Shown here: piece by piece, positions 44,007 through 52,681 of the stretch | How positions within the stretch are numbered: position 1 is the first letter of the stretch | How the letters are laid out: every line of letters begins with the position of its first letter | Source: B46-G9 sp964581175 | Lineage (GTDB): Bacteria; Desulfobacterota; DSM-4660; Desulfatiglandales; Desulfatiglandaceae | Assembly: GCA_964581175.1 (NCBI GenBank) | Contig: CAZONI010000008.1 | Span: 25,730 to 89,729 of the forward strand | Length of the DNA: 64,000 nt | Reading direction: 5' to 3' | The notes under the pieces: model-generated | What the model saw: the letters and a program-made list of their open reading frames with translations, nothing else | What the model was told of the DNA's origin: nothing | Database searches by the model: none | Program-made: the position numbers and the translations under genes

Positions 44007-44744
44007 CTAATCCGCAGACGATTCTTTTGCCGCTTGTATGGCCCTTGCGAGGTCAAGACGCCCATCGTACAGAGCTCTCCCTGTTATCATGCCTATCACT
44101 CCATCTTTTTCCAGGGATAAGATCCTCATCACGTCCTGAAGTCCGCTGACACCTCCCGAGGCAATAACAGGGGTATCGACGGCCCTTGCCAGCCTCCCGG
44201 TCGCATCCAGGTTCGGGCCTATTCCCATGCCGTCCCTGGAGATATCGGTATAGATCAGCGCGTGAAGACCGTCCTGCTCGAATTGTTTGGCCATTTGAAT
44301 GGGGTCCAGGTCCGTTTCCTCTGTCCACCCTTCCACAGCAACTCGTCCTTGCCTGGCATCAATGCCGAGAATGATTCTCCCCGGAAATGCCGTGCACATT
44401 TCCTTTACGAATGCAGGTTTCTTCCACGCAGCGGTCCCCAGGATAACCTGAGAAATCCCCATGTCCAAATAAGCCTCCACGGCGTCCTGGTTCCGTATAC
44501 CTCCTCCCAGTTGCACAGGGACGGGAACGGCTTTCACGATCTGCCTGATGCTCTCTGTATTGGTTGGTCTTCCGTGCAAAGCGCCATCCAGATCAACCAC
44601 ATGAATTCGCTCCGCCCCGGCCTTGTACCATCGGGCGGCCATTTCCTCAGGGAAGGTTGAAAAGACCGTTTCCTCCGACATGACGCCTTGTCTCAGTCGC
44701 ACGCATCGTCCTTCCTTGAGGTCAATGGCAGGGATAACCAGCAC
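44007..44744 (-). CDS. hisA: 1-(5-phosphoribosyl)-5-[(5-phosphoribosylamino)methylideneamino]imidazole-4-carboxamide isomerase HisA
   Basis: A 245-residue TIM barrel. VIPAIDLKEGRCVRLRQG holds the catalytic Asp, VQLGGGIRNQ the first phosphate site, YTDISRDGMG the second catalytic Asp, and VIASGGVSGLQD the second phosphate site. It carries out the Amadori step of histidine synthesis. The frame reaches 44789 but GTG 44744 gives the family start. It follows the lipoprotein gene by 16 bases; no hisH or hisF is adjacent in the window. Confidence 0.94.
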   Translation of the reverse strand: MLVIPAIDLKEGRCVRLRQGVMSEETVFSTFPEEMAARWYKAGAERIHVVDLDGALHGRPTNTESIRQIVKAVPVPVQLGGGIRNQDAVEAYLDMGISQVILGTAAWKKPAFVKEMCTAFPGRIILGIDARQGRVAVEGWTEETDLDPIQMAKQFEQDGLHALIYTDISRDGMGIGPNLDATGRLARAVDTPVIASGGVSGLQDVMRILSLEKDGVIGMITGRALYDGRLDLARAIQAAKESSAD

Positions 44745-44760
44745 TGTCAGATCCACTCCG

Positions 44761-45447
44761 TCATGGCATCTCGGCCAGCAATCGATCAAGTCCGAGAGAC
44801 GCGAGTTTCTTTGCGGTCATCCATCGGCCTTTTCCCCCAAGAAATGTCTTCAGGTCCAGGATATTCTCCGAGAGAGGACGTTGGGTCTTGTCGAATTTTC
44901 CGTTCCAGATGACCTTTCCATCTGCTGACCTCACAAGATGAAGGTCGAAGGTTACAGAAGCCGCACGGGTAACTGCATAAGCACTCCCCTGCCTTTCCCT
45001 CCACTGATAAACGAACCCGGTCAGGACCAAATCCGCACCGAGCGCTTTTCCAATCTCCTGGAGCATTTTTACCTCGGGCAGCGCCAGCTTCATGTCCCCG
45101 GAATCGATACTCGCGTAAGCACCGGCGGTCTGTCCCGGGGACACCAGGTCTCGGTCCCCTTGAGCCTTCAGCCTGTCGAAGAGTTCCTTGGTCATTTCTT
45201 GAACTGCCGCGGGCGGTACCGGCTCAGCCCAGAAAACCGCTCCGGAAAGCGGATCGCGTACAACTTGAGGTGTGTCCTTTTCGCCCAGGGCCGCGCTGAA
45301 ACCCACAACCGCTATCTTCTCATTACCGTGCGCGGTGACCTTTTTCGGAACCGGGACGCGATTGCCCCCGCACCCCGCCCAAAAAAGGAAGAGCACCGGA
45401 AGAAAGAACACGAAACAGCACACTTTGATCAGGGATCTTTTATACAT
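44761..45447 (-). CDS. Predicted lipoprotein, possibly GNA1162/LpoB-like fold
   Basis: 228 residues. The signal ends with the lipobox FWAGC (Cys26). Then KIAVVGFSA, LFDRLKAQGDRDLVSP and a block LGADLVLTGFVYQWRERQG...SVTFDLHLVRSADGKVIWNGKFDKTQ follow, the alternating strand/helix pattern of lipoproteins with an anticodon-binding-like (CsgG/GNA1162) fold. It would sit in the periplasm or outer membrane. It lies between hisB and hisA, where hisH is usually found. Exact function unknown. Confidence 0.72.
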   Translation of the reverse strand: MYKRSLIKVCCFVFFLPVLFLFWAGCGGNRVPVPKKVTAHGNEKIAVVGFSAALGEKDTPQVVRDPLSGAVFWAEPVPPAAVQEMTKELFDRLKAQGDRDLVSPGQTAGAYASIDSGDMKLALPEVKMLQEIGKALGADLVLTGFVYQWRERQGSAYAVTRAASVTFDLHLVRSADGKVIWNGKFDKTQRPLSENILDLKTFLGGKGRWMTAKKLASLGLDRLLAEMP

Positions 45448-45562
45448 TTATCAACTTCTATTTTCGGGTTCACGGTTCATTGTCAGAGGGGAACCTTGAA
45501 TCCCGCAAAGCGGGAGGGCTTGAACCTGGTTAATTACTGTGCATGGCGATATCGCCTCTCAG

Positions 45563-46153
45563 CTAGAGGATTCCTTTAGTGGAGGGAACCACGCCATCGA
45601 GCCGTTTCTCCGGCCTGGTGGCATAATCAAGGGCCTTTGCGAATGCCTTAAAAACAGCCTCCGCGGTGTGATGGGGGTCCTCGCCCCAGAGGAGATCTAC
45701 ATGCATCGTAATGCCGGCATGATTGGTGAAAGCCCGGAAGAACTCCTGTACAAGCCGTATATCGAATGTGCCGGCCATGCTCGCGGGTACTTCCACGTGA
45801 TAGGAGAGAAACGGGCGATTAGAGACATCCAGCACCACTCTTGCCAGGGCTTCATCCATGGGAATCGTCGCATCACCATAGCGGCTGATACCCTTTCTCT
45901 CTCCCAAGGCTTCTTTCAGCGCCTTTCCCATGCAGATTCCCAGATCCTCGACGGTGTGGTGGTTATCGATCTGGATATCTCCTTTGGCATTGATTTCAAG
46001 GTTGAAAAAACCATGGGCAGCGAGCAAGCTGAACATATGATCCATGAAAGGGATATCCGTGTGCGAACGGCACTGACCCCGCCCGTCCAGGTCAATCCTG
46101 AATCGGATGTCCGTTTCTTTGGTCTTTCTGTGTATTTCAGCTTCTCGAGCCAT
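45563..46153 (-). CDS. hisB: Imidazoleglycerol-phosphate dehydratase HisB
   Basis: 196 residues with the two manganese-binding patterns FMDHMF...HGFFNLEI and DNHHTVEDLG, then HHTAEAVFKAFAKAL near the end. It dehydrates imidazoleglycerol phosphate to imidazoleacetol phosphate in histidine synthesis. Monofunctional form without the phosphatase domain. Confidence 0.96.
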   Translation of the reverse strand: MAREAEIHRKTKETDIRFRIDLDGRGQCRSHTDIPFMDHMFSLLAAHGFFNLEINAKGDIQIDNHHTVEDLGICMGKALKEALGERKGISRYGDATIPMDEALARVVLDVSNRPFLSYHVEVPASMAGTFDIRLVQEFFRAFTNHAGITMHVDLLWGEDPHHTAEAVFKAFAKALDYATRPEKRLDGVVPSTKGIL

Positions 46154-46282
46154 GGGTCTGATTCCATCCCATTATGAATCACCCGGTATGAAGAAACGCG
46201 GAATAGGCGTCTATTTCCCCTGCGTTCTCTGCGAAGGCCGCGGATATGAACGCCGGCATTTCGCTCCACTCAATACGAAGGT

Positions 46283-46358
46283 TGGTGGAGATGAGGGGAT
46301 TCGAACCCCCGACCTGTACGTTGCGAACGTACCGCTCTCCCAACTGAGCTACATCCCC
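46283..46358 (-). tRNA. tRNA-Ala (anticodon CGC)
   Basis: The 76-base reverse complement begins GGGGATGTAGCTCAGTTGGG, has anticodon stem GTACG/CGTAC with loop TTCGCAA, T arm GGTTCGAATCC and encoded CCA. The acceptor stem contains the G3-U70 pair that marks alanine identity. Confidence 0.93.
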
Positions 46359-46735
46359 ACTTGCCTAATTCCACCCTCCGGAGGGCAAATCCTGCGCAAT
46401 TAGGGCAAAAAAAGTTTTGACTTTTAAATATAGGGATTCCTCCCCTCTAAATCAATGAAATATTTTATCTTGCGGCACATTTTTCCTGTAGAATCTTCGA
46501 TCAGCCGGCGGCAAAAAATCGACGGATAATGCTCACAGGGTTATTGATAAAAGGCTCTCCGGTATGCGCATGAATCAATTCCTGGGCAGCAGAGCATGCG
46601 AGACCCGGATAAACCAAAATCCACCGTCCAATTTCATCAACGTATTTAAGCTAGAGTGGTTGGGGAGGAACTCTGATCATCAGGGATAAAGCAAAATTGT
46701 TGACTTTCTTCATCGTTATGGTAGAAAAAGTGTGT
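46359..46735. other. Intergenic region between tRNA-Ala and tRNA-Arg
   Basis: About 375 AT-rich bases without a supportable gene. A TTGACT box at about 46699-46704 followed by TATGGT may be the promoter of tRNA-Arg. Otherwise nothing recognised. Confidence 0.45.
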
Positions 46736-46812
46736 GCCCCCGTAGCTCAGGTGGATAGAGCACCAGATTCCTAATCTGGGTGTCGTGCGTTCGAGTCGCG
46801 CCGGGGGCACCA
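46736..46812 (+). tRNA. tRNA-Arg (anticodon CCT)
   Basis: 77 bases: acceptor GCCCCCG/CGGGGGC, D arm AGCTCAGGTGGATAGAGC, anticodon stem CCAGA/TCTGG with loop TTCCTAA, T arm CGTTCGAGTCG, encoded CCA. Confidence 0.93.
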
Positions 46813-47000
46813 GCAATAGCAAGGCTTTTAGGACCCGCAGTATCAGGCTATTCCCCTTAAATGCAGACAATCAACATTCGAATGTGGTGTTGCCGGTTGT
46901 CTGCCAATAGGACGGCGGGTGGTACCCGCATGATATCCGGCACGACACCCTTCGATTCGCACCCAGGAGCATTTATCCCGGATTTGCCGTCACCTGGAAA

Positions 47001-47564
47001 TCAGTTGAATACGAATTGGGCCCTGCGATTCTTGGCCCAAGACGCCTCGTTATGTCCTGGATCTGCCGGCCGTTCTTCACCGTAGCTGATGGTGTTCAGT
47101 CGATCGGCGGTGACGCCAAGGACGATGAGGTAATGTTTGACCGCTTCAGCGCGTCGTTCGCCCAATGCCAGATTGTAGGCATCAGTGCCTCGCTCATCGC
47201 AGTGTCCTTCGACGGTCACCCTTGTCTCCGAATTCGCACGCAGCAGGTATTCTGCCTTGTTGCTCAAAATTTCCCTAGCCTGGTCAGACAATGCGGAACT
47301 GTCGAATGCGAAGCGGACATTCTCGTTGACAAACACCGCTGCGGGGGCCTCAGGTGCGGGCTCTTCAGTCCGAAGCTGTTCTTTCGGTAACTGTCCGGCC
47401 GGTTCGGCTTCCGCCGAGGGGCTGTCCAATGTCTTCGAGACTTCCGGCTGGGCCGTCGTTGGTACGGTTTCGGTTTTCACCATCTTTTTGGTACATGAAA
47501 CCGTGAAGAACATCACGGATAATAACACTACCGCACCAAGGGCCAATCGTACGTTTCTTTTCAT
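47001..47564 (-). CDS. pal: Peptidoglycan-associated lipoprotein (Pal/OmpA family)
   Basis: 187 residues. Signal and lipobox TVSC (Cys20), a Pro/Glu-rich linker, then an OmpA-like peptidoglycan-binding domain: VNENVRFAFDSSALSD, VTVEGHCDERGTDAYNLALGERRAEAVKHYL and ISYGEERP. ATG 47564 has AGAGGAG upstream; longer frames to 47702 are not protein-like at the start. It would anchor the outer membrane to peptidoglycan. Last gene of the envelope cluster. Confidence 0.93.
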   Translation of the reverse strand: MKRNVRLALGAVVLLSVMFFTVSCTKKMVKTETVPTTAQPEVSKTLDSPSAEAEPAGQLPKEQLRTEEPAPEAPAAVFVNENVRFAFDSSALSDQAREILSNKAEYLLRANSETRVTVEGHCDERGTDAYNLALGERRAEAVKHYLIVLGVTADRLNTISYGEERPADPGHNEASWAKNRRAQFVFN

Positions 47565-47625
47565 TTTTTTATTCTCCTCTGGTTTAGGGTTGACAGATCG
47601 TTTATCGGTGCATTGTGAACGCACC

Positions 47626-48339
47626 CTACTGAGCCGTTCCCACCTGGGATTTCCCGATGGGAATTTGCTGGTTTTCATCAGAAGACTCCAATTTCCTCTC
47701 AAAGTGACGTCTGCTGAAGTTGGAGATACTGTTCAGCGCCTTGACCGATGCCATCTCCAGGCTGTCCACGATCTGGCCCGCGGTCGACGTCAGCTTGGCA
47801 TGGAAAAGCAGAAGCGGAATAGCGGACATCAGACCGAAGGCGGTGGTGTTCATGGCCACCGAGATACTGGCGGACAGCAGGTCGGCCTTCTCTGCGGGGT
47901 TTGCATTGGCAACCGCAGTAAAGGCCTGGATCAGCCCCATGATGGTGCCGAGCAGCCCCAGCAGCGTGGCTATATTAGACAGCAACGCGACATACGGCGT
48001 GCGCTTCTCCAATTGAGGGATGATCTCCATCATGCTCTCTTCCATGGCGATTTCGATGTCTTCGCGACGCCGAACTGCGCCCTTACGAGCCAGTCCCATT
48101 CCCAACATCTGCGAGATGGTGGATTTGTCTTTGCTTATTATTTCCTCCGCTTTGTCGAACTCGCCCTTGGACAACAGAGGATGTAGCAGATTCCATATCT
48201 TGCGGTTCACGCTCCTGATGCGGCTCAACTGGACCCAGCGCTCAATCGAGATGGCCATTCCAGCCAAAAACACGAGCAGAATAGGGTACATGAATAAGCC
48301 GCCCTTCTGGAAAAATGCAGCCATTGAATAGATTCCCAT
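47626..48339 (-). CDS. MotA/TolQ/ExbB proton channel protein, second copy
   Basis: 237 residues with three membrane segments (about 10-30, 125-150, 165-185). The family core RTPYVALLSNIATLLGLLGTIMGLIQAFTAVA is present. ATG 48339 follows AAGGAGGG. Its central 362 bases (47721-48082) match the other exbB gene in this cluster (51001-51362) at all but three positions, while both ends diverge. It lies between the AgmX-domain gene and pal. It would form the pentameric channel of a proton-driven motor. Confidence 0.92.
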   Translation of the reverse strand: MGIYSMAAFFQKGGLFMYPILLVFLAGMAISIERWVQLSRIRSVNRKIWNLLHPLLSKGEFDKAEEIISKDKSTISQMLGMGLARKGAVRRREDIEIAMEESMMEIIPQLEKRTPYVALLSNIATLLGLLGTIMGLIQAFTAVANANPAEKADLLSASISVAMNTTAFGLMSAIPLLLFHAKLTSTAGQIVDSLEMASVKALNSISNFSRRHFERKLESSDENQQIPIGKSQVGTAQ

Positions 48340-48395
48340 CGCTTCCCTCCTTAAAACTGACAATCATAAAGATGAAGGTAAATGACCGACCTTCC

Positions 48396-49970
48396 CTATG
48401 CGGCAGGCAGAAAGTCGATCGGATACAGGATGATCATCTTCGGCACGCCCTCTTTCGGGCCGAAGTTGAACCTCTTGATGCGCTCAACGATCTTGGCCAC
48501 CAGTTCAGGCGAGGCCAGATCGGTAAACTCCACCTCACACATGGAAACCGCACCGCTCGTTTCGATACAGATTCGCAGCAGCATTTTCCCGCGCAGAGTG
48601 GGATCCTTGCGCAATTCCCTGTTATAGATCCGATAAAGAGTCGCCTTGTACCGATCGAATACGATCTGGATCTCTTCGTCGGTTCGACCGGGGCTAGGTC
48701 CATCGCTCAATGGTCTCGAAGATTCCTCCAGATTCGCAATGGAACTTTCCACTCGCGCAAAGCCCACGCCGCTGCCACTGCCCACGCCGCTGCCGCCTCC
48801 CCTACCAATACCGCTACCACCGCCTCGGTCGACATTGCCCCTTCCGATGTTGCGGCTGATTCCAGCATTGCCGATACCACCGCTGGATCCGTCCTGCGCC
48901 TGCATGGCCACCAATGAGCGTTGGGCCACGGCCTGCCCTGCCACACGCGGGCTGTCTTTTCTCAGGCGTGCCTCGGTGCCGAGTTTCGCAATGGGCGTTT
49001 CGTCCATCAGACCAGCAAAAGTTTTCTTGAACGCCAGAATACCGACACGTTCGGCTTTTTTTCGCGCTGCCGGCGCTCCACCTCCACCACCAGCTGCCAC
49101 TCTCGTCTGTTCCGGTGCCTTCTTTTTGTGCAATTCATTCGGTTTTTTCGGCTCGGGCCGGGACTTGGTCTCTTCCTGGACCTTCCTGGACTGCTTCTTC
49201 GGCTTTTTGGCCTCTTTTTGGACCTTTTTGGACTCCTTCTTCGGCTTTTTAGCCTTTTCTTGAGCCTTTCTGGGCTCCTCCTGGGGTTGCGGGAGCACCG
49301 GGTTCGGCTGCGGCGCTGGCTTAGGCGGCTCCTTCTTGACCAGCATGGCCAATCGTTTCGGAATTTCGCCCACCTCGACCGAGCGATCCGGTATCGGCAC
49401 TCTTATCAAGGGGATGAGGGTGCCAAAGAAAAAGCAGATGAGCAACGCCGCGAGCAAGGCGCGGCGGAAGTACTGCTCACTCTCAGCCTCCCTGGTCCAG
49501 GGCATGATCATGGCGCGGTAAGGAACGGGCGAAATCGTCCGCTCCACGACGAACTCTTCTTTGCGCCGCTCTTCGCGGTCGTACGCATCCCGCACTTCTT
49601 CGTAGAGATAGTCCAGTTCTTCGAGATGTCGATTGATCTGCGCCTGGAGAGACGTCTGCCGTTCAAGACGACCACGGATTTTCTCGTCGAAGCGGGCGAC
49701 GCGGCTCCGAACCTCTTCGAGGTAGCCGGCGGCGTCCTCGACCTCCGTGATGCCCTTCCAAAAGAGTTCGCCCGCTTTCAGCTCTCCCAGCTTGTCGAGC
49801 GCATCGCAGACGTCGCGCAACGCGTCGAACCGTTTTCTAGCGGCGGAGAACTTTTCGAGCTCTTTCTCTAGAACGCGCAACTGATCTTCGAGAGCATCGA
49901 GTTCCTTTCGGGTTTGCTCAATCTGCGCGTTCAGCGGCTCCAATTCCTGTGCTAACAAGGATGTGTCCAC
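48396..49970 (-). CDS. TonB-like protein with AgmX/PglI C-terminal domain
   Basis: 524 residues: an N-terminal cytoplasmic coiled coil (about 1-150), one membrane segment (about 168-188), a Pro/Lys-rich periplasmic spacer with repeated KKPKK/KVQ units (215-290) and a Gly-rich stretch (370-400). A C-terminal domain (about 425-524: YKATLYRIYNRELRKDPTLRGKM, then CEVEFTDLASPELVAKI and FNFGPKEG) resembles the AgmX/PglI TonB-like domain. That domain was named from Myxococcus gliding proteins. It probably carries force from the ExbB/ExbD motor across the periplasm. The GTG start lies 7 bases after the exbD stop. Confidence 0.82.
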   Translation of the reverse strand: MDTSLLAQELEPLNAQIEQTRKELDALEDQLRVLEKELEKFSAARKRFDALRDVCDALDKLGELKAGELFWKGITEVEDAAGYLEEVRSRVARFDEKIRGRLERQTSLQAQINRHLEELDYLYEEVRDAYDREERRKEEFVVERTISPVPYRAMIMPWTREAESEQYFRRALLAALLICFFFGTLIPLIRVPIPDRSVEVGEIPKRLAMLVKKEPPKPAPQPNPVLPQPQEEPRKAQEKAKKPKKESKKVQKEAKKPKKQSRKVQEETKSRPEPKKPNELHKKKAPEQTRVAAGGGGGAPAARKKAERVGILAFKKTFAGLMDETPIAKLGTEARLRKDSPRVAGQAVAQRSLVAMQAQDGSSGGIGNAGISRNIGRGNVDRGGGSGIGRGGGSGVGSGSGVGFARVESSIANLEESSRPLSDGPSPGRTDEEIQIVFDRYKATLYRIYNRELRKDPTLRGKMLLRICIETSGAVSMCEVEFTDLASPELVAKIVERIKRFNFGPKEGVPKMIILYPIDFLPAA

Positions 49971-49977
49971 GGCATTC

Positions 49978-50475
49978 TCACGAGGTTTGGGCGGTCTTCT
50001 GAATGACGGCGAGGGAAATCCTCCCGTATCCGGAATCCGTACAGGTTGACATTATTTTTTTAAGCACCCTGAACGGAATCGTCTTATCCGCAAGGATAGT
50101 GACCTCCTTGCTTTCAACGATCGTCTTGGTGCTTATCCCGATGATGTTGCGTTCAAGCTGCTTCAGCCGCTCTGTTATTTCCTCAACCGGCTCATTGTCG
50201 GCATTGAGCAGTTCCGGGGTGCTGATCACGGCTTCACCCTGAATCAGTACCACCTCGGGGCTGACCATGATCACCACTGTTTCCCTTGGCTTGGTCTCGA
50301 CAACGGAAATGGGCAGCTTGATCTGCTTGGGCGCGTCCAAGACGTCACCGCCGGATGAATGGAAGAGAAGAAAGAACACCAGAATGGTAAACACATCCAT
50401 CAGCGATGTCAGGTTCAGTCCTGTCAACCTTTTCCTGCTACGCCCCATCCTTCTCATACGTCTGCTGTTTCTCAC
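49978..50475 (-). CDS. ExbD/TolR family protein with intact motor Asp
   Basis: 165 residues, one membrane segment LTSLMDVFTILVFFLLF carrying the conserved proton-carrying Asp27, then a periplasmic domain. Starts with GTG overlapping the previous exbD stop by four bases (GTGA). Partner of the ExbB channel. Confidence 0.9.
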   Translation of the reverse strand: MRNSRRMRRMGRSRKRLTGLNLTSLMDVFTILVFFLLFHSSGGDVLDAPKQIKLPISVVETKPRETVVIMVSPEVVLIQGEAVISTPELLNADNEPVEEITERLKQLERNIIGISTKTIVESKEVTILADKTIPFRVLKKIMSTCTDSGYGRISLAVIQKTAQTS

Positions 50476-50966
50476 GGCGCGTCTCCTATGGATATTTCCG
50501 GAAACAGAACCATTCTCAGAGGAGCCTCTCCACTCCCTTCCGCCTGCGCTTCTGCACCACGTACCGCGTCCATGATCTGAATCAGATAGTCGTACCTGAT
50601 GTCCGGTTCCATCAAGATCGTAGCGTCTTCCTTCTCCGGGTACTGGGCCTTCAGGCGAAGGAGCATTTTGGACAGCATCTCCATATCGTACTCACCATTT
50701 TTTTTTGGAATCGCAGCCTCCACAGATGACCCGTTCGCAATTTCCAGACCTGCCTTGCGGACAATCACTTCAATAGCAAAATTCGGCTGTTTCAAAGCCG
50801 ATCCGCCTGAGCTGGTCGGAACGCTCAACTCCATAATCGTCACCCGCGAAAAAACGGCGCTGATGAGTAGAAACGGTATGAGCACCACCATCAAGTTCAT
50901 GAAAGTGGTGACATCCAGTTTGGCTGTTTCCCGCATTCTCATTTTGTTACGATGTCGTCTGTTCAT
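50472..50966 (-). CDS. ExbD/TolR family protein with Asn in place of the motor Asp
   Basis: 164 residues. The membrane segment reads VTTFMNLMVVLIPFLLISAVF: Asn24 stands where ExbD/TolR proteins have the essential Asp. The periplasmic domain is of normal size (ELSVP...LMEPDIRYDYLIQIMDAV). ATG 50966 starts two bases after the exbB stop. Paired with an exbD that keeps its Asp, so the two may form a mixed dimer. Confidence 0.87.
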   Translation of the reverse strand: MNRRHRNKMRMRETAKLDVTTFMNLMVVLIPFLLISAVFSRVTIMELSVPTSSGGSALKQPNFAIEVIVRKAGLEIANGSSVEAAIPKKNGEYDMEMLSKMLLRLKAQYPEKEDATILMEPDIRYDYLIQIMDAVRGAEAQAEGSGEAPLRMVLFPEISIGDAP

Positions 50967-50968
50967 AA

Positions 50969-51619
50969 TCAACTCGTCTCAAATTGGCGTTTGGTGAAAT
51001 TGGAGATGCTGTTCAGCGCCTTGACCGATGCCATCTCCAGGCTGTCCACGATCTGGCCCGTGGTCGACGTCAGCTTGGCATGGAAAAGCAGAAGCGGAAT
51101 GGCGGACATCAGACCGAAGGCGGTGGTGTTCATGGCCACCGAGATACTGGCGGACAGCAGGTCGGCCTTCTCTGCGGGGTTTGCATTGGCAACCGCAGTA
51201 AAGGCCTGGATCAGCCCCATGATGGTGCCGAGCAGCCCCAGCAGCGTGGCTATATTAGACAGCAACGCGACATACGGCGTGCGCTTCTCCAATTGAGGGA
51301 TGATCTCCATCATGCTCTCTTCCATGGCGATTTCGATGTCTTCGCGACGCCGAACTGCGCCCTGACGAGCCAGCCCCATTCCCAGCATTTGCGCCATGCT
51401 GGATTTGTCCTTATTGACCATTTGCCGAGCTTTCTCGAACTCTCCCTTGACCAGCACCGGATGCAGCGAGTGCCACATTTTTTGGTTTGCGCTCCGGACG
51501 CGGTTCAACTGAAGCCACCGCTCGAACGCGATGGCCGTTCCGACTGTAAACGCGAGCAGGATAGGGTACATGAACACCCCGCCCTTCTGAAAAAAGGCCA
51601 CCATTGAGTAGAATCCCAT
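50969..51619 (-). CDS. MotA/TolQ/ExbB proton channel protein, first copy
   Basis: 216 residues, three membrane segments, same core as the gene at 47626-48339 but a different N-terminal third and a shorter C-terminus. ATG 51619 is behind GGGAGGAAAG; a longer frame to 51724 lacks family likeness. First gene of the exbB-exbD-exbD-agmX-exbB-pal string. Confidence 0.92.
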   Translation of the reverse strand: MGFYSMVAFFQKGGVFMYPILLAFTVGTAIAFERWLQLNRVRSANQKMWHSLHPVLVKGEFEKARQMVNKDKSSMAQMLGMGLARQGAVRRREDIEIAMEESMMEIIPQLEKRTPYVALLSNIATLLGLLGTIMGLIQAFTAVANANPAEKADLLSASISVAMNTTAFGLMSAIPLLLFHAKLTSTTGQIVDSLEMASVKALNSISNFTKRQFETS

Positions 51620-51647
51620 GACTTTCCTCCCTATCAAGAAAACGAAG

Positions 51648-51935
51648 TTATTTCCCCCTGCTGACTCGATAAAATTCGAGCTGCCGCTTGAAAACGTCCC
51701 GATCCACTGGCACGTCCTCCTCATTCAAGACCATGTTCAGACTCGTTTCCCCACCGATTTCCGAGCTTTTCCAGGGAACGATGTAAAGAGACTTCGGGGC
51801 TTCGTCGTTGCCGATGATGGACATGCCGGACAACTCCTTGGCTTTCGATTCCTTGGTCTTATCCGCATCCTGAGCCACGACCGTCACGGCCGGAATCAGG
51901 AGCACGCATAGACACAGAGCTATTTTGCGATACAT
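51648..51935 (-). CDS. Small exported hypothetical protein
   Basis: 95 residues. A signal peptide (MYRKIALCLCVLLIPAVTVVAQ) is followed by a Lys/Glu-rich linker and a short conserved-looking segment (GNDEAPKSLYIVPWKSSEIG). No family recognised. Within the envelope cluster, so probably a periplasmic accessory of the motor. Confidence 0.6.
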   Translation of the reverse strand: MYRKIALCLCVLLIPAVTVVAQDADKTKESKAKELSGMSIIGNDEAPKSLYIVPWKSSEIGGETSLNMVLNEEDVPVDRDVFKRQLEFYRVSRGK

Positions 51936-51944
51936 AGTCCCTCC

Positions 51945-52652
51945 TCAGGGCGTCGACTTCGAGTCCTTTCCAAGCCGAGCGTGCAGATCCGCGATCCACA
52001 ATTTGACCTGCCGATCTTCAGGTTTGGCCTCGCTGTAGATCTCATAATGCTTGAGGGCACACTCCGGATCATTCAGATACAGGTCGCAGAGGATCCCAAG
52101 ATTTCTGTGAATCGGATAGTATTCCGGAAAGCGCGCAGCCGCCTTCTCATAGATCTCGCGGGCCTCGGCAAACCGTCCGGCTTTGCGACACAACAAACCG
52201 TATTCGTTACTAGCCACCGGGTGTGCGGGAACCAGGGTCAGCGCGGTTTTGAGATGGGCCTCGGCCTGCTCCGATTCGCCGATGCGCTCATAGGCAATCG
52301 CGATGTCGACGTAGGGTGCCGTGACCTCCGGCGAACCGTCGATGACCTTTTTCAAAAGGTCGATGGCTTTGCTGTAATCCTGTTCGTTCAGCCTCGCGAC
52401 GGCACGCTCGAAGTCCCTGCGCGAAGCTTCATCCATCCGGGGCACTTCCGTGATGACGAACCCTTCCCTGCCATCTCCGAGCCGCGCAACGGACGGCCCC
52501 TTGACCGTCAAAGGTGCCTGAGCCCCCGTGGCCGACTTGTGCTTGGCATCGGTTGCACACCCGGCAAGAACCGTCAGCGCCATCGCCAGAATCCCGAACC
52601 CCGCGAAGCTTCGCATTTTCGACCGCACTATTCTGACAGACATGACCAACAT
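51945..52652 (-). CDS. TPR-repeat lipoprotein
   Basis: 235 residues. The lipobox is VLAGC (Cys32; Cys20 if translation starts at the internal Met at 52616). About three to four tetratricopeptide repeats fill residues 75-225 (e.g. AYERIGESEQAEAHLKTALTLVP and EYGLLCRKAGRFAEAREIYEKAAARFP). ATG 52652 is behind GAGGAGGG. It is likely an outer- or inner-membrane-tethered scaffold of the cluster's trans-envelope assembly. Confidence 0.82.
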   Translation of the reverse strand: MLVMSVRIVRSKMRSFAGFGILAMALTVLAGCATDAKHKSATGAQAPLTVKGPSVARLGDGREGFVITEVPRMDEASRRDFERAVARLNEQDYSKAIDLLKKVIDGSPEVTAPYVDIAIAYERIGESEQAEAHLKTALTLVPAHPVASNEYGLLCRKAGRFAEAREIYEKAAARFPEYYPIHRNLGILCDLYLNDPECALKHYEIYSEAKPEDRQVKLWIADLHARLGKDSKSTP

Positions 52653-52681
52653 CACACAGTTTCCCTCCTCTTGAATTGTTC

